A stretch of 64,000 nucleotides of DNA, from the NCBI RefSeq assembly GCF_031312595.1, contig NZ_CP133592.1, positions 2,232,001 to 2,296,000 of the forward strand, in the 5' to 3' direction. Under the pieces are notes generated by a model, which saw only the letters and a list, made by a program, of their open reading frames with translations, did not search any database and was not told where the DNA came from. Numbering within the stretch: position 1 is the stretch's first letter; every line of letters begins with the position of its first letter. This DNA comes from Methanolobus sediminis (GTDB taxonomy: Archaea > Halobacteriota > Methanosarcinia > Methanosarcinales > Methanosarcinaceae). Positions 44,337 to 54,197 of the stretch are shown piece after piece. A program made the position numbers and the translations under genes.

Positions 44337-45845
44337 ATGACTGTGCAGATGGAATGGGCAGAGAAGTACAGGCCAGTCTCACTGGGCGATGTAGTTGGCC
44401 ACAAGAAAGTGATAGATGATCTCAGGAACTGGGGTGATCAATGGGAATATGGCATTCCTGAAAAAAGGGCAGTAATACTGCACGGTCAGGCAGGTATAGG
44501 TAAAACATCATCTGCACATGCGCTTGCCAGAGATATGAACTGGGAGGTCATTGAGCTGAATGCCAGTGACCAGAGGACTGCAGGAGTTATTGAAAAAGTT
44601 GCAGGCTCCGCGTCCACAATGAAAACCCTTACTGGCACGTCTGATAAGAGGCTCATAATCCTTGATGAAGCTGATAATCTCCATGGTAATAGTGACCGTG
44701 GCGGTGCACGTGCCATAGTCGATGTTATCAAGAAAGCAAGTCAGCCTATTGTTTTGATAGCTAATGATATTTACGGACTTTCATCTACTGTACGTTCTTT
44801 ATGTATTGAGCTCAAATTTGGTTCGGTGCAGTCCCGCTCTATGGTCCCGGCACTAAAAAAGATCGCAGTACAGGAAGGTGTTATGTGCGGCGTGGGTGTT
44901 ATAGAGAAGATTGCAGAATCTGCTGATGGTGATTTCAGAAGTGCTGTAAATGATCTCCAGGCTATTGCAATGGGTCGTACTGAGATCAATATTGAGGATA
45001 TCTCCACCTCTGAACGCGATAATAAAGAATCTATATTCAAAGTGGTTGGGAGGATATTCAAAGGCAAGGATGTTTCATCTGCCCTGGAAGCGACCTACAA
45101 TCTTGATGAAACTCCCGAGGATCTCATTCACTGGGTCGATGAAAATCTTCCATACCAGTATACTGGCAAAGGTGAGGAAGCCTTGACTTCTGATATAGTC
45201 CATGCTTATTCTTATCTTTCCCGCTCAGACCGCTTCCTCGGACGTGTGCGCAGGCGCCAGAACTATCGCATGTGGCGTTATGCAGGCATGCTTATGACTG
45301 GCGGAACTGTAGTTTCCAAATCTCGTATGCGTGGGGGCTTTGTAAAATACCAGCCACCTTCTCTCTGGCGTAAGATGGGGCAGATGCGTTCCCGGCGAGA
45401 TATGAGGAACAACATTGCTGTAAAGATAGGCTCACATTGTAATGAATCAATGCGTTATTCCCGTCTTGAGGTAGCAGGTATGTATTCACGCCTTATTCAG
45501 GAAGATGAATATGCTGCTGATATAGTAGCTATTCTTGGTCTTGATATGGATGAGGTGCTTCACATGGCAGGGGCAAAGAAAGTGACCAAAAAACTTCAGG
45601 CGGTCTATGATGATGCGCAGAAACGGCGCCAGGCATTTGTTTCCGCGGAAGAACCTGTATTTTTTGTTGAAAAGGCTGCACCAAAGAAAGATCCTTCTCA
45701 ACTTAGTTTTGATAAACTGCCAGCTTCAAACAGTACTTCATTAGATTCCGCTTTTGGAAAGGATTCTGCTAAGAATAATGACGGGGCAGCACCTGCTAAA
45801 AAGGAAGTTGCAGCAAAACCACAAAAAACATTATTTGATTTCTGA
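44337..45845 (+). CDS. rfcL: Replication factor C large subunit
   Basis: Part of the clamp loader that opens PCNA. The 502-residue protein has a AAA+ module with Walker [10 protein letters not shown] (about residues 50-58), Walker [10 protein letters not shown] and sensor regions. A C-terminal helical domain with a basic, low-complexity tail follows. It ends in QKTLFDF, a PCNA-interacting peptide (PIP box). The ATG at 44337 is preferred over TTG 44325. The small subunit gene is not in the window. Confidence 0.95.
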   Translation: MTVQMEWAEKYRPVSLGDVVGHKKVIDDLRNWGDQWEYGIPEKRAVILHGQAGIGKTSSAHALARDMNWEVIELNASDQRTAGVIEKVAGSASTMKTLTGTSDKRLIILDEADNLHGNSDRGGARAIVDVIKKASQPIVLIANDIYGLSSTVRSLCIELKFGSVQSRSMVPALKKIAVQEGVMCGVGVIEKIAESADGDFRSAVNDLQAIAMGRTEINIEDISTSERDNKESIFKVVGRIFKGKDVSSALEATYNLDETPEDLIHWVDENLPYQYTGKGEEALTSDIVHAYSYLSRSDRFLGRVRRRQNYRMWRYAGMLMTGGTVVSKSRMRGGFVKYQPPSLWRKMGQMRSRRDMRNNIAVKIGSHCNESMRYSRLEVAGMYSRLIQEDEYAADIVAILGLDMDEVLHMAGAKKVTKKLQAVYDDAQKRRQAFVSAEEPVFFVEKAAPKKDPSQLSFDKLPASNSTSLDSAFGKDSAKNNDGAAPAKKEVAAKPQKTLFDF

Positions 45846-46404
45846 TTTGTCAGGGTTGGGAATTCAGTGTTACTTTGTGCCGTCTTAAAAAATCAACATC
45901 ACTATAATTTGCAATGCAATATGCAGGATAAATAATCGATTATTTATTATATATTATGCATCATCTATTTTTATTCGTATACTATATTTTATGGATTTTA
46001 ATTTATGTATAGTGAATGCTATTTACTTTTGTGTAATGTTGCCAGATTCGATTTATTTGCTTCTTCTTGTTCTTCTTATGTCTTCTTGTTCCTGAGCTTT
46101 TGGATTTACTCTGGCTTTATAGAATTATCTATTTGCAACGTTTGTCTTTAAATAGGGGGATGTTATAAGTTGAATCTCATTATATTCTTTTATTTAGATT
46201 GTTGTATTATTTGGTATGAATTGCGCAACATAAATAGAAAAAAGTGCCTGTTATTTTTATATATCTTAGGTAGTATCGTGTGTGATTTTTCATACCCCTT
46301 ATAGTCATAATTATTCATCAATTGGTTTATAGTTAATTAATAAATGCAAAAACAGCTTTAGCTATCTGGTTCTTTATTTTTGTATTTAAAAAGCGGAGTG
46401 GAGT
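45846..46404. other. Long AT-rich non-coding stretch
   Basis: The left part of an 820-bp gap between rfcL and the RAM-domain gene. It has no convincing reading frame on either strand and several AT-rich boxes that could be promoters, for example TATTATATATTATGC near 45948. I see no further structure. Confidence 0.35.
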
Positions 46405-46457
46405 ATGAGCGGGTTGGGGAGTGGGGGTTATTGTCAAAAAGAGGATAACCCGCTCAT
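46405..46457. ncRNA. Candidate structured RNA with two competing hairpins
   Basis: ATGAGCGGGTT (46405-46415) and AACCCGCTCAT (46447-46457) form a perfect 11-bp stem around a 31-base loop. Within the same stretch GGGTTAT (46425-46431) can instead pair with ATAACCC (46445-46451). Both use the ACCC at 46448-46451, so only one can form at a time. The region has a far higher G content than the AT-rich surroundings. The 209 bp between it and the RAM-domain gene leave open whether it is a leader or a separate RNA. Strand unproven; no known family is recognised. Confidence 0.45.
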
Positions 46458-46666
46458 CAACCATTAGTATGATGTTCTTGGTATATATATTTTGTCCACA
46501 TACTCATCATTATTATGAGGTGTTTTTCGATAAACGGCTAACGATTGTGAGATACCTTTTCCATTTTTACTGCTTATTTGAGTCTCAAATGAATTATTGA
46601 AAACGTCTAAATACTTTGCATCCTACTTCTAGTCTTAGTTAGATAAATAACCATGAGGTAAAAAAG

Positions 46667-46900
46667 ATGGTAATCGGCGTAACTATGGTTAATGTACTGC
46701 CTGGTAGTGAAAGAGCAGCTTTTAACGAACTCAACAGAATAGAAGGTATTAAGGACATATATCACGTTTTTGGAGAATATGACTTTGTTGTGATCATTGA
46801 GGTTGATGATCTTGGAAGTCTAAACAGCATAGTTGATCTGATACGTGAAACCGATTCAGTCACTGCTACCCAGACAATAGTTGGCGCAGAGCTGAAATAG
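46667..46900 (+). CDS. Stand-alone RAM (Lrp/AsnC ligand-binding) domain protein
   Basis: A 77-residue protein equal to the C-terminal domain of Lrp/AsnC regulators (VIGVTMVNVLPGSERAAFNE and FGEYDFVVIIEVDDL are typical) without a DNA-binding part. Such proteins usually form beta-sheet rings and bind amino acids, and may modify full-length Lrp proteins by mixed assembly. One full-length Lrp gene lies at 8701. GAGGTAAAAAAG before the ATG is a good ribosome-binding site. Confidence 0.9.
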   Translation: MVIGVTMVNVLPGSERAAFNELNRIEGIKDIYHVFGEYDFVVIIEVDDLGSLNSIVDLIRETDSVTATQTIVGAELK

Positions 46901-47075
46901 GTCTCTCCCTCTATCTAATTTTGAATTTTGTCAGTGCAAATTGTAAAGTCTGCTCTAAAAATGGATCTCGGAAAATACATATCCGTGATCCTTAAAAAAC
47001 ATTTTTATATATTCCCGGTTATTGTTTTCTGGTCACAAGGGATAGTGGCCAACAACGGACGAGGAAGATACTTTT

Positions 47076-48938
47076 ATGGATAATCCAATTGCAGAAGAAC
47101 TTGCCAAAAACCAGAAATCAATAAGCGTTGCAGAGTTCTTTGAAAAGAACCGGCAAATACTGGGATTTGACTCAGCCCCACGCAGTCTTATAACAACGGT
47201 CAAGGAAGCAGTGGATAACTCTCTTGATGCATGTGAGGAATCAGAGATTCTCCCTGATATTTTTCTTCACATAGAACGCTCGGGCAAAGACAACGTAGTA
47301 ATCATCGTAGAAGACAACGGGCCTGGTATCATTAAGGAACAAATTCCGAAGGTCTTTGCAAAACTCCTCTATGGTTCAAGGTTCCATGCTCTCAAGCAGA
47401 GCCGTGGTCAGCAAGGTATAGGTATATCAGCATCTGTACTTTATTCACAACTGACATCCGGTCATCACACAAAGATCATATCCAAGATAGGTCATGGGAA
47501 ACCTGCTCACTATTACGAACTGATGATAAATACCAGCACCAACGAGCCTGAGATTATTAAGGATGATGTGGTGGACTGGGACAGGCCGCATGGTACTCGC
47601 ATTGAAATGGAAATGGAAGCTTCTTATGTAAAAGGAAGGCGCCAGTCTATCTATGAGTATCTGAAAGCCACAGCTATCGTGAATCCTCATGCAAGAATCA
47701 CCCTTATCGAACCTGATGGGAACCAGGAGACATTTGAAAGAGCAACAGACAAACTTCCTGTCCCTGCAAAAGAGATTTTACCGCATCCTCATGGAATTGA
47801 GCTTGGTACTCTCATGAAAATGCTGAGGTACACTGAAAGACAGAAACTTTCACCATTCCTGCGTTACTCTTTCTCAAAGATCGGTCACCTTGCCGCTGAA
47901 GAAATATGCAAGGCCTCAGGTCTTGATCCTGATCTGGATCCTCATGAAATGACAAGGGAACAGTCCCGTAAGCTTCTGGATGCGTTCTCAAAGGTAAAGA
48001 TAATGGCTCCTCCTACGGATTGTCTTTCACCTATCGGTGAAGATCTTATCTATAAGGGACTTGAGAAGGAGTTCAGTGTTGATTTCATCGCCACAACAAC
48101 TAGAGCTGCATCTGTATTTTCAGGTAATCCTTTCATTGTTGAAGTTGGAATTGCCTTTGGTGGTGAACTCCAGAAAGATGATCGTGTAGACATCATGCGT
48201 TTTGCCAACAGGGTCCCTCTTCTGTATCAGCAGGGAGGATGTGTTATCACTCATGCAATAGAGTCTGTTAAGTGGAAACAGTATGGATTGAATCAGCCAG
48301 GTGGCGGACTTCCAACAGGTCCTGTGGTTATCCTGGTTCATGTAGCATCAACTAATGTTCCGTTCACATCAGAATCAAAGGACGCGGTTGCAGAAATACC
48401 TGAAATTAAAGATGAGATAGAACTTGCCATCAAAGAAGTTTCCAGGAAGTTAAACAGGTATCTCAATAAGCGTGATAATCTCAAAAAGAGACGTGAGAAG
48501 GAGATCATCATCACAAAAGTGCTGCCAAAGATGGCCAGTAAACTTGCCGAAACTCTTGAAAGGGATGTTCCTGACATAAATCCTGTAGTTGCAAAGGTTA
48601 TGGGTAATCTTCTGGTAGACCGAATTGTAGAATCTGATGGCAATGGGGGTGCAAAGATCTCCATCAGGGCTAAGAATTACACCAGCAAAAAACAGGATTT
48701 CAATGTACATGACATGGTACCATTTGAAATTGAAAATGCAGTACCGGAACCCAAGGTGATAAGCATGGGTAGTGATTTTGATTACATATGGAAATTAAGT
48801 ATTCCTCCGAGCTCCTCCAAGGTTCTCAATTACTCTGTAGCAACACTCAGTGAAGCGGAAATTGCAAAATTACCCACTTTGATAGTGGAGGGTCTTGATG
48901 AAGAACTTGTTACCGGTGCAAAAGCTATCAGGGGGTAA
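47076..48938 (+). CDS. top6B: DNA topoisomerase VI subunit B
   Basis: The ATPase subunit of the archaeal type IIB topoisomerase. The 620-residue protein has a GHKL ATPase domain with [11 protein letters not shown] (about residues 43-53), EDNGPGI and [16 protein letters not shown] helix-two-turns-helix domain and a transducer domain follow, with the conserved Lys in SESKDAVA-type surroundings near residue 435. GAGGAAG precedes the ATG. It is immediately upstream of top6A, with a 4-bp gap, as in most archaea. Confidence 0.97.
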   Translation: MDNPIAEELAKNQKSISVAEFFEKNRQILGFDSAPRSLITTVKEAVDNSLDACEESEILPDIFLHIERSGKDNVVIIVEDNGPGIIKEQIPKVFAKLLYGSRFHALKQSRGQQGIGISASVLYSQLTSGHHTKIISKIGHGKPAHYYELMINTSTNEPEIIKDDVVDWDRPHGTRIEMEMEASYVKGRRQSIYEYLKATAIVNPHARITLIEPDGNQETFERATDKLPVPAKEILPHPHGIELGTLMKMLRYTERQKLSPFLRYSFSKIGHLAAEEICKASGLDPDLDPHEMTREQSRKLLDAFSKVKIMAPPTDCLSPIGEDLIYKGLEKEFSVDFIATTTRAASVFSGNPFIVEVGIAFGGELQKDDRVDIMRFANRVPLLYQQGGCVITHAIESVKWKQYGLNQPGGGLPTGPVVILVHVASTNVPFTSESKDAVAEIPEIKDEIELAIKEVSRKLNRYLNKRDNLKKRREKEIIITKVLPKMASKLAETLERDVPDINPVVAKVMGNLLVDRIVESDGNGGAKISIRAKNYTSKKQDFNVHDMVPFEIENAVPEPKVISMGSDFDYIWKLSIPPSSSKVLNYSVATLSEAEIAKLPTLIVEGLDEELVTGAKAIRG

Positions 48939-48942
48939 ATAA

Positions 48943-50052
48943 ATGGCAGATAATATTTCTCCGCAGAAAAAAGAACATGATGAGATTGCAAGCGGGCGTT
49001 TGCTCGGTCTTGCAGGTGAACTGTATGACCAGTTCATTGATGAGGTAGTTCCCAATGTATCTCTTCCCAGTCGTACAAAAGCCAACATAGAGTACAGTGA
49101 GGACAGTGATGTATGGGTATATGGTGACCGGGAAACCGAAAGAAGTGCAAAGACTGTAAAAGGTGCTTTCCAGTTATTGAAAACATCTCATGTAATAGAT
49201 TTCCTTGTAAAGAATCATCTCGGGCAGAACAGGGGGTCTACTTTAAGAGAGCTGTATTATATCTCAGAGAACTGGGATATAGCAAAGTTCCGTGAACAGC
49301 CTGAAAGTGACAGGCTAATTGAAGATCTTGAGATCATTTCCGGTCTTCAGAGGGAATATTTCCACATGCGCCCTGAAGAGGACGGCGCAACGATGTTCGG
49401 TCCCATACGCCTGCGTGAAGAAACTAAACGTGGTGACCGTGTAATCCATTGCCAGGAGGATATAGGAGAAAGTGGTTACCAGATCCCGTTCAACGTTGAG
49501 AATATCGAATTCCTTGACACAGATGCAAAATTCATCATTGCAGTTGAGACTGGTGGTATGTATGCAAGGCTTATCGAGAATGGTTTTGACGAAAGAAATG
49601 ATGCTATTCTTGTGCACCTGAAAGGTCAGCCTGCACGTTCCACACGCCGTATCATCAAGAGAATGAATGAAGAAATGAATATTCCTGTAGTGGTCTTTAC
49701 TGACGGTGACCCATGGTCATATCGTATCTTTGCATCAGTGGCATATGGTGCAATTAAAAGTGCCCACCTTTCAGAGCATATGGCAACACCGGGTGCCCAG
49801 TTCATTGGTGTTCAGCCTTCTGATATTGTGGAGTATGAATTATCTACTGATAAACTCACGGACAAAGACGTTGCAGCCCTGCGAAGTGAACTTACAGATC
49901 CAAGGTTTGCCAGCGATTACTGGAAAGAGCAAATAACCCTCCAGCTTGAAATTAACAAAAAAGCCGAACAGCAGGCCTTTGCAGGAAAAGGTCTTGATTT
50001 CGTGACGGACAGGTATCTTCCGGAGCGTCTGACTGATTTGGGTATCCTCTGA
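48943..50052 (+). CDS. top6A: DNA topoisomerase VI subunit A
   Basis: The DNA-cleaving subunit (Spo11 relative), 369 residues. The catalytic Tyr lies in [13 protein letters not shown] near residue 105. The Toprim domain has the metal-binding Glu in [13 protein letters not shown] and the DxD in [14 protein letters not shown]. It is co-transcribed with top6B. A run of T (TTTTTTATTTATTTTTTTGC) follows at 50069-50090 as a probable terminator. Confidence 0.97.
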   Translation: MADNISPQKKEHDEIASGRLLGLAGELYDQFIDEVVPNVSLPSRTKANIEYSEDSDVWVYGDRETERSAKTVKGAFQLLKTSHVIDFLVKNHLGQNRGSTLRELYYISENWDIAKFREQPESDRLIEDLEIISGLQREYFHMRPEEDGATMFGPIRLREETKRGDRVIHCQEDIGESGYQIPFNVENIEFLDTDAKFIIAVETGGMYARLIENGFDERNDAILVHLKGQPARSTRRIIKRMNEEMNIPVVVFTDGDPWSYRIFASVAYGAIKSAHLSEHMATPGAQFIGVQPSDIVEYELSTDKLTDKDVAALRSELTDPRFASDYWKEQITLQLEINKKAEQQAFAGKGLDFVTDRYLPERLTDLGIL

Positions 50053-50095
50053 TAACCTTTTCACTTTCTTTTTTATTTATTTTTTTGCTTATTTT
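50053..50095 (+). terminator. T-rich terminator after top6A
   Basis: Several T runs (CTTTCTTTTTTATTTATTTTTTTG) immediately follow the stop of top6A. The convergent TPR gene ends shortly after. Confidence 0.45.
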
Positions 50096-50108
50096 TTATC
50101 ATTCGGTC

Positions 50109-50804
50109 TTATTCTGGCCTGAAGTTCCTGCATATGGCATTCTGAGAAATCAACATTGCTTTTGTATCTTTATGCTGGCACAGCTCTTTTTTATGGAATT
50201 GGCATGTTCCGCAGCAGTATACTCTCCGGTTGAGCTTGTCCTGAATTATCTTCTCTTTAACAAGGTCTTCACCAAAGCCTTTGTAGTATTTGATATCTTT
50301 TTGACTGCATTTCATCTCATAAGCAAGCAGTGTGCTTACTGCTGGCGGTTCCCATTGGGTGTAGACCTGATTGACAGCAAGTTTTTCTATAGGTATCCGG
50401 GTTTCTACACGAGGCTTTATTTCTTCTTTCCCTTCAACAATGCGTGTAAGGTTTTCTACATGCAGTTTGATCTTCTCACTATCCGGTTGCTGTTTCAGTG
50501 CCCTGTTCATAAAAGTAAGTGCAGCCTCAAAGCGTTCCATTTTCTTTAATGCCAGGGCTTTGTTATAAAGGGCAGGAAGATGTCTGGACATGTTGTACTG
50601 TTTGAGTATTTTATCATAACACTCTATAGCTTCGTGAAGTTTTCCTTTCTTATACAGTAGCATGCCCTTGTTGTTGAGAGCCACTGGGTTGTTCGGGTCA
50701 AGCTCAAGTGCCAGGTCAAAATAATGAAGCTTTTTTTCAGGGTCCTGCTCATTAAGCCCTTTATTTACCCACACAACTGCAACATCCGAATTCCGTTCTT
50801 TCAT
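50109..50804 (-). CDS. TPR-repeat protein with Cys-rich C-terminus
   Basis: A 231-residue protein. Residues about 1-115 hold three to four TPR motifs (LDPNNPVALNNKGMLLYKKG and similar). The C-terminal part (about 190-231) has the cysteines CCGTCQFHKKELCQHKD and ICRNF, which could bind a metal ion or an Fe-S cluster. The combination suggests a protein-interaction scaffold with a metal-binding end. The ATG at 50804 is preferred over TTG 50813. It is divergent from mscS. Confidence 0.82.
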   Translation of the reverse strand: MKERNSDVAVVWVNKGLNEQDPEKKLHYFDLALELDPNNPVALNNKGMLLYKKGKLHEAIECYDKILKQYNMSRHLPALYNKALALKKMERFEAALTFMNRALKQQPDSEKIKLHVENLTRIVEGKEEIKPRVETRIPIEKLAVNQVYTQWEPPAVSTLLAYEMKCSQKDIKYYKGFGEDLVKEKIIQDKLNRRVYCCGTCQFHKKELCQHKDTKAMLISQNAICRNFRPE

Positions 50805-50885
50805 TGCCCGCAATATCTGCAGTTCCCTATATTATTCTTCTTACCAGTTTTTCCACTCTCTAAACCTGTTATTTGTTTAAAAAAG

Positions 50886-50893
50886 TTTATATA
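50886..50893 (+). promoter_or_regulatory. TATA box of the MscS-type gene
   Basis: TTTATATA at 50886-50893 lies about 26 bp before the ATG at 50916. Transcription would start at or near that ATG, and no ribosome-binding site is seen, so the mRNA is probably leaderless. Confidence 0.6.
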
Positions 50894-50915
50894 CGTTTTA
50901 TTCAAACCAAGCAGC

Positions 50916-52007
50916 ATGTTTCTGAACAATACAATTCCTGTTTATATCAATCAGTTTGTGCAGTCCCAATCAGGAGCTTTCGCTTCGGATATTGTGGCTG
51001 CAACAATCGTGATCGTTGCGTCGGTTGTACTGGCTTTTATTGCAGATATTTTATTTGAAAAAGTCTTCATGCATTATGCTGCAAAGACACGTTATGACTG
51101 TGACGACCTAATTGTTGATGCACTTAAAAAGCCCATATTCTATACGGTTGCATTTGTGGGAGCTTTCATAGCTGCAGAAATAGTGTTCCCTGGAAATGCT
51201 GCTATAGAAATTATCATGGGGCTTCTTCTAACATGTCTGAGTATTCTGTGGATATTTGCCCTCCTTAAGATCAATAAGATCCTTTTCAAGCATGTACTTT
51301 CTCATCTTGTCAGGAAAACCGATACAAAAATGGATGATGAGTTACTACCTCTTTTCAAGAACATAGTTGACGTGCTCCTTGTATTCTTTGGTATTCTCGC
51401 GATATTGAAAGGTGTATGGGATGCGGATATTCTCCCTCTTTTTGCTTCAGCAGGTATCGTAGGTCTGGCAGTTGCTTTTGCTGCACAGGATACTATATCC
51501 CAGTTATTTGGTGGTATTTCAATTTACTTCGATCAGCCTTTCAAGCCAGGGGATAGGATAGAGATCGATGATGGTGAAATAGGTATTGTTCAGGAAGTAG
51601 GTATTCGCAGTACCCGGATCAAGAATCTTTATAACAACATGATAGTAATCCCTAACAGCATAATTGCCAACAGTAAAGTCACCAATTACACTTCTCCTGA
51701 AGAATCAATGATGGTCAAGGTAACAATTGGTGTTGCTTATGGTTCAGACGTGGAGAAAGTTAGGGGAATTCTTACTGATATTGCAAAAAGTGTCAATTTT
51801 GTACTGGATGATCCGGTACCTTATGTCAGGTTTGATAATCATGGCGATTTCAGTCTGGACTTTGCTATTATAATGTGGGTAACCAATCCTGGTGAGAAGT
51901 TTACTGTAATAAACGAAGTCAACACAAAGATCAATGCTGAGTTTGAGAAAGAAGGTATCGAAATTCCGTTCCCTGTCAGGACTATTATCCAGCAGAAGCC
52001 GGAATAA
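50916..52007 (+). CDS. mscS: MscS-family mechanosensitive channel
   Basis: A 363-residue member of the small-conductance channel family. Four or five membrane helices precede the pore helix, and the signature AGIVGLAVAFAAQDTISQLFGG (in parts: VGLAVAFAAQDTI, SQLFGGISIYFDQPFKPGDRI) is present. A beta domain and an alpha/beta C-domain follow. It opens on membrane stretch and protects against osmotic downshock. The ATG at 50916 is chosen because the longer frame from 50724 overlaps the promoter and the divergent gene. Confidence 0.92.
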   Translation: MFLNNTIPVYINQFVQSQSGAFASDIVAATIVIVASVVLAFIADILFEKVFMHYAAKTRYDCDDLIVDALKKPIFYTVAFVGAFIAAEIVFPGNAAIEIIMGLLLTCLSILWIFALLKINKILFKHVLSHLVRKTDTKMDDELLPLFKNIVDVLLVFFGILAILKGVWDADILPLFASAGIVGLAVAFAAQDTISQLFGGISIYFDQPFKPGDRIEIDDGEIGIVQEVGIRSTRIKNLYNNMIVIPNSIIANSKVTNYTSPEESMMVKVTIGVAYGSDVEKVRGILTDIAKSVNFVLDDPVPYVRFDNHGDFSLDFAIIMWVTNPGEKFTVINEVNTKINAEFEKEGIEIPFPVRTIIQQKPE

Positions 52008-52083
52008 GGGAATTTGGTTTTTTGAATTGATGCAGGCTTTCTGCATTGATTCATTTTATTCTGTTTTTTGTTTCATTTTCTCT

Positions 52084-52395
52084 TTAATCTGATTTCACGT
52101 TCTCAGATATCCATTTCAGATATTCTTTTTCCCCGGTTATTTTCCAGGAAACGATTGCTGGCAGTTCGTAGCTATGCACTTTTCTGATATGATCGGTTAT
52201 TTCCTGCACTCTTGATGTTGTGGTCTTTGCGGAGAGTGCAAATTCCTTATCTTCCTCTATATTTCCATCCCATGAATACACAGAATCAATGGCATGTATA
52301 TTGACACAGGCGGCAAGTTTATTCTCCACAAGTTCTCTGCCAATTTTACTGGCTTCTTCTTTACTTGAAGTTGTGGTGTACACGATAGAATACAT
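52084..52395 (-). CDS. cutA: CutA-type divalent-cation tolerance protein
   Basis: A 103-residue trimeric ferredoxin-like protein. The family marks are YSIVYTTTSSKEEASKIGRE at the N-terminus, LAACVNI and the AVYSWDG-like VYSWDGNIEEDKEFAL, plus the SYELPAIVSWKI block. A role in copper tolerance is traditional but unproven in archaea. GAGG lies upstream of the ATG. It is divergent from the DUF-type membrane protein. Confidence 0.93.
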   Translation of the reverse strand: MYSIVYTTTSSKEEASKIGRELVENKLAACVNIHAIDSVYSWDGNIEEDKEFALSAKTTTSRVQEITDHIRKVHSYELPAIVSWKITGEKEYLKWISENVKSD

Positions 52396-52459
52396 ATTAT
52401 TTACCTCACAGTCATAATATTAACAATGATTATATATTTTCAGTTTCTTATTTTTGTTG

Positions 52460-52987
52460 ATGACTTACGATGATTCAGCAGACTCTATCATTTTCCGTGA
52501 AGTCCAGAAATTCAGGCAAATATGGTTACTGGTACTGTTGCTTGTGACTACCGGACTGACATGGTATGGCGCTATAGAACAGCTTATATATGGCCATCCT
52601 TTTGGCAGTAATCCTGTGTCAGATGAAGGGATGATAGCAATTCTGATTGGTATGGGACTTATTTTCCCGATATTCATGCTGTCTATTCGTCTGGTGGTTG
52701 TTGTGCGCAACAGCGGTCTTTACGTGAAGTTCTTTCCTATTCACCTTTCCTTCAGGCATTATCCTATTAATGACATAATATCTGCTGAGGCTGTGCGCTA
52801 TAGGCCCTTGAGGGATTATGGTGGTTGGGGTATAAGATATGGTCGCAACGGCAAAGCCTATAGTATAAGCGGTAACAAGGGTATACTGCTTGAATTTAAA
52901 AATGGAAAAAAACTTCTGGTGGGATCACGGGAAGCCGATGTTTTGAAAATGTCCATAGAACAAAGCCGCAATCGCAGCAACTATTGA
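52460..52987 (+). CDS. Membrane protein with PH-like domain
   Basis: A 175-residue protein. Two membrane helices (about residues 20-42 and 60-85) are followed by a beta-rich domain of bacterial PH type (about 90-165; GLYVKFFPIHLSFRHYPIND, then YGGWGIRYGRNGKAYSISGN). The order resembles the DUF6141/DUF3093 families. The role is unknown. The ATG at 52460 is chosen over upstream TTG codons. Confidence 0.75.
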   Translation: MTYDDSADSIIFREVQKFRQIWLLVLLLVTTGLTWYGAIEQLIYGHPFGSNPVSDEGMIAILIGMGLIFPIFMLSIRLVVVVRNSGLYVKFFPIHLSFRHYPINDIISAEAVRYRPLRDYGGWGIRYGRNGKAYSISGNKGILLEFKNGKKLLVGSREADVLKMSIEQSRNRSNY

Positions 52988-53335
52988 TTTCATTTTTTTC
53001 ATACGTGTATTATTTTGTAATACGGATGGTGTGACTGCCATGTGTGGAGCATAAGATGTATGATTACATATTCATACTCTTGGTCATTTCGGCTTACATG
53101 TTCATACGTGCGTATGGCTTACAATTTATGACTAATTCTGTGTATTCTTTTTATATTTGTTCATATTGTTCATTTCATACATATGGTGTTTGATATTTCA
53201 AATTTGAAATATACAACAGAACATATAGTTGCAATCAGTAATTTTTTTATTGTAACATTTAAATTGTAACTTTCAGATTATTCTTGCCGAATACACGTTT
53301 TTTGCACTAGCTGCAACAAATTCCTTTTATTGCAT
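52988..53335. other. Intergenic stretch rich in CATAC repeats, with a 20-bp palindrome
   Basis: The perfect palindrome ATATTTCAAATTTGAAATAT lies at 53194-53213, about 120 bp before the next gene. Several CATAC/GTATG elements (for example TTCATACG-TG-CGTATG at about 53101-53116, TGTATG and CATACT at 53057-53078) resemble those upstream of tspO and of the ribbon-helix-helix gene. No reading frame is convincing. Confidence 0.4.
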
Positions 53336-53662
53336 ATGGTTAATTCATCCTTTATGGATAATACACTCATAGAACTGACCGAACAGGATATGGAACAGTT
53401 CATTCCGCCTGCCTCAATGGAGGATACTATTGCCGTTTTCATTGCCTATGATATCAGTTTTATCCGGAATTTCAGTTCGGACTTGTATTATGTGGAAATG
53501 GTTGATGGTGAACCTCTTGTACCTTCAAATCCAATGGGTTCTTATCCGCCTGGTATAGAAAAGCTCTTTGATCTGATGGCGAGGGAACGGATAAGCATGC
53601 TCAGTTACAGTGACGGAAAACTCTGTTGTTCATATTTTCAGGTGAATAGTGAAGTCTTGTAA
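53336..53662 (+). CDS. Hypothetical protein
   Basis: A 108-residue soluble, acidic protein. I recognise no domain. Features: IELTEQDMEQFIPPASMED in the N-terminal part and a Pro/Gly-rich centre (PSNPMGSYPPGIEKL). The start may be ATG 53336 or ATG 53354, and no ribosome-binding site is obvious. A strong palindrome lies 120 bp upstream. Confidence 0.6.
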   Translation: MVNSSFMDNTLIELTEQDMEQFIPPASMEDTIAVFIAYDISFIRNFSSDLYYVEMVDGEPLVPSNPMGSYPPGIEKLFDLMARERISMLSYSDGKLCCSYFQVNSEVL

Positions 53663-53789
53663 TATTCAAAAACTCTTTTTCAGAGTTTGATTCGGTTGTG
53701 CACGCGTTGCCAATAATCTTGTAACTTTTATACATTTTTTACTCCATAGTGTTTTATATCATAGAAGTCAAATCACTTATAGTGTGGGT

Positions 53790-54197
53790 ATGAATATACT
53801 ATATGATGTAAGGGATTGGTTCTACGAGTGTGACCGCTTCCTGTTCCTTGCGGAAGTTCATTATCTGAGAGAAAATGTAATTCCGTCTGAACACAGGTTT
53901 AGCGAAGAGCTTACAAGCTCCAAGCTGGATGACCTACTCTGTAATCTAAAGAACCTGAGTGAAGAAAGTGACTATTGTGTGACCAGTGATAAATGTGTAT
54001 CAAAAGATGAACTTTTAATGTTGAAGGAAACACTTGACAATATATCATCTGGTAAGTGGGATGATATGGATGCTGAATGTGTGGCAAAAGCAAAGAGAAT
54101 CGTTCATAAACTTGCAAATGCAGTGAATGCAGATATCATAAAGACAAATGATATGAGGGGCTGTCCTTCCATATACGATGCCTGCAGGATTATCTGA
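53790..54197 (+). CDS. Hypothetical protein
   Basis: A 135-residue, largely helical soluble protein with several Cys and Trp residues (YDVRDWFYECDRFLFLAEVH at the start, CVTSDKCVSKDE in the middle, and RGCPSIYDACRII at the end). No domain is recognised. The helix pattern (about residues 40-120) could form a small bundle. The last 8 bp overlap the convergent CinA/NadD-like gene. A GTG at 53784 is another possible start. Confidence 0.6.
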   Translation: MNILYDVRDWFYECDRFLFLAEVHYLRENVIPSEHRFSEELTSSKLDDLLCNLKNLSEESDYCVTSDKCVSKDELLMLKETLDNISSGKWDDMDAECVAKAKRIVHKLANAVNADIIKTNDMRGCPSIYDACRII

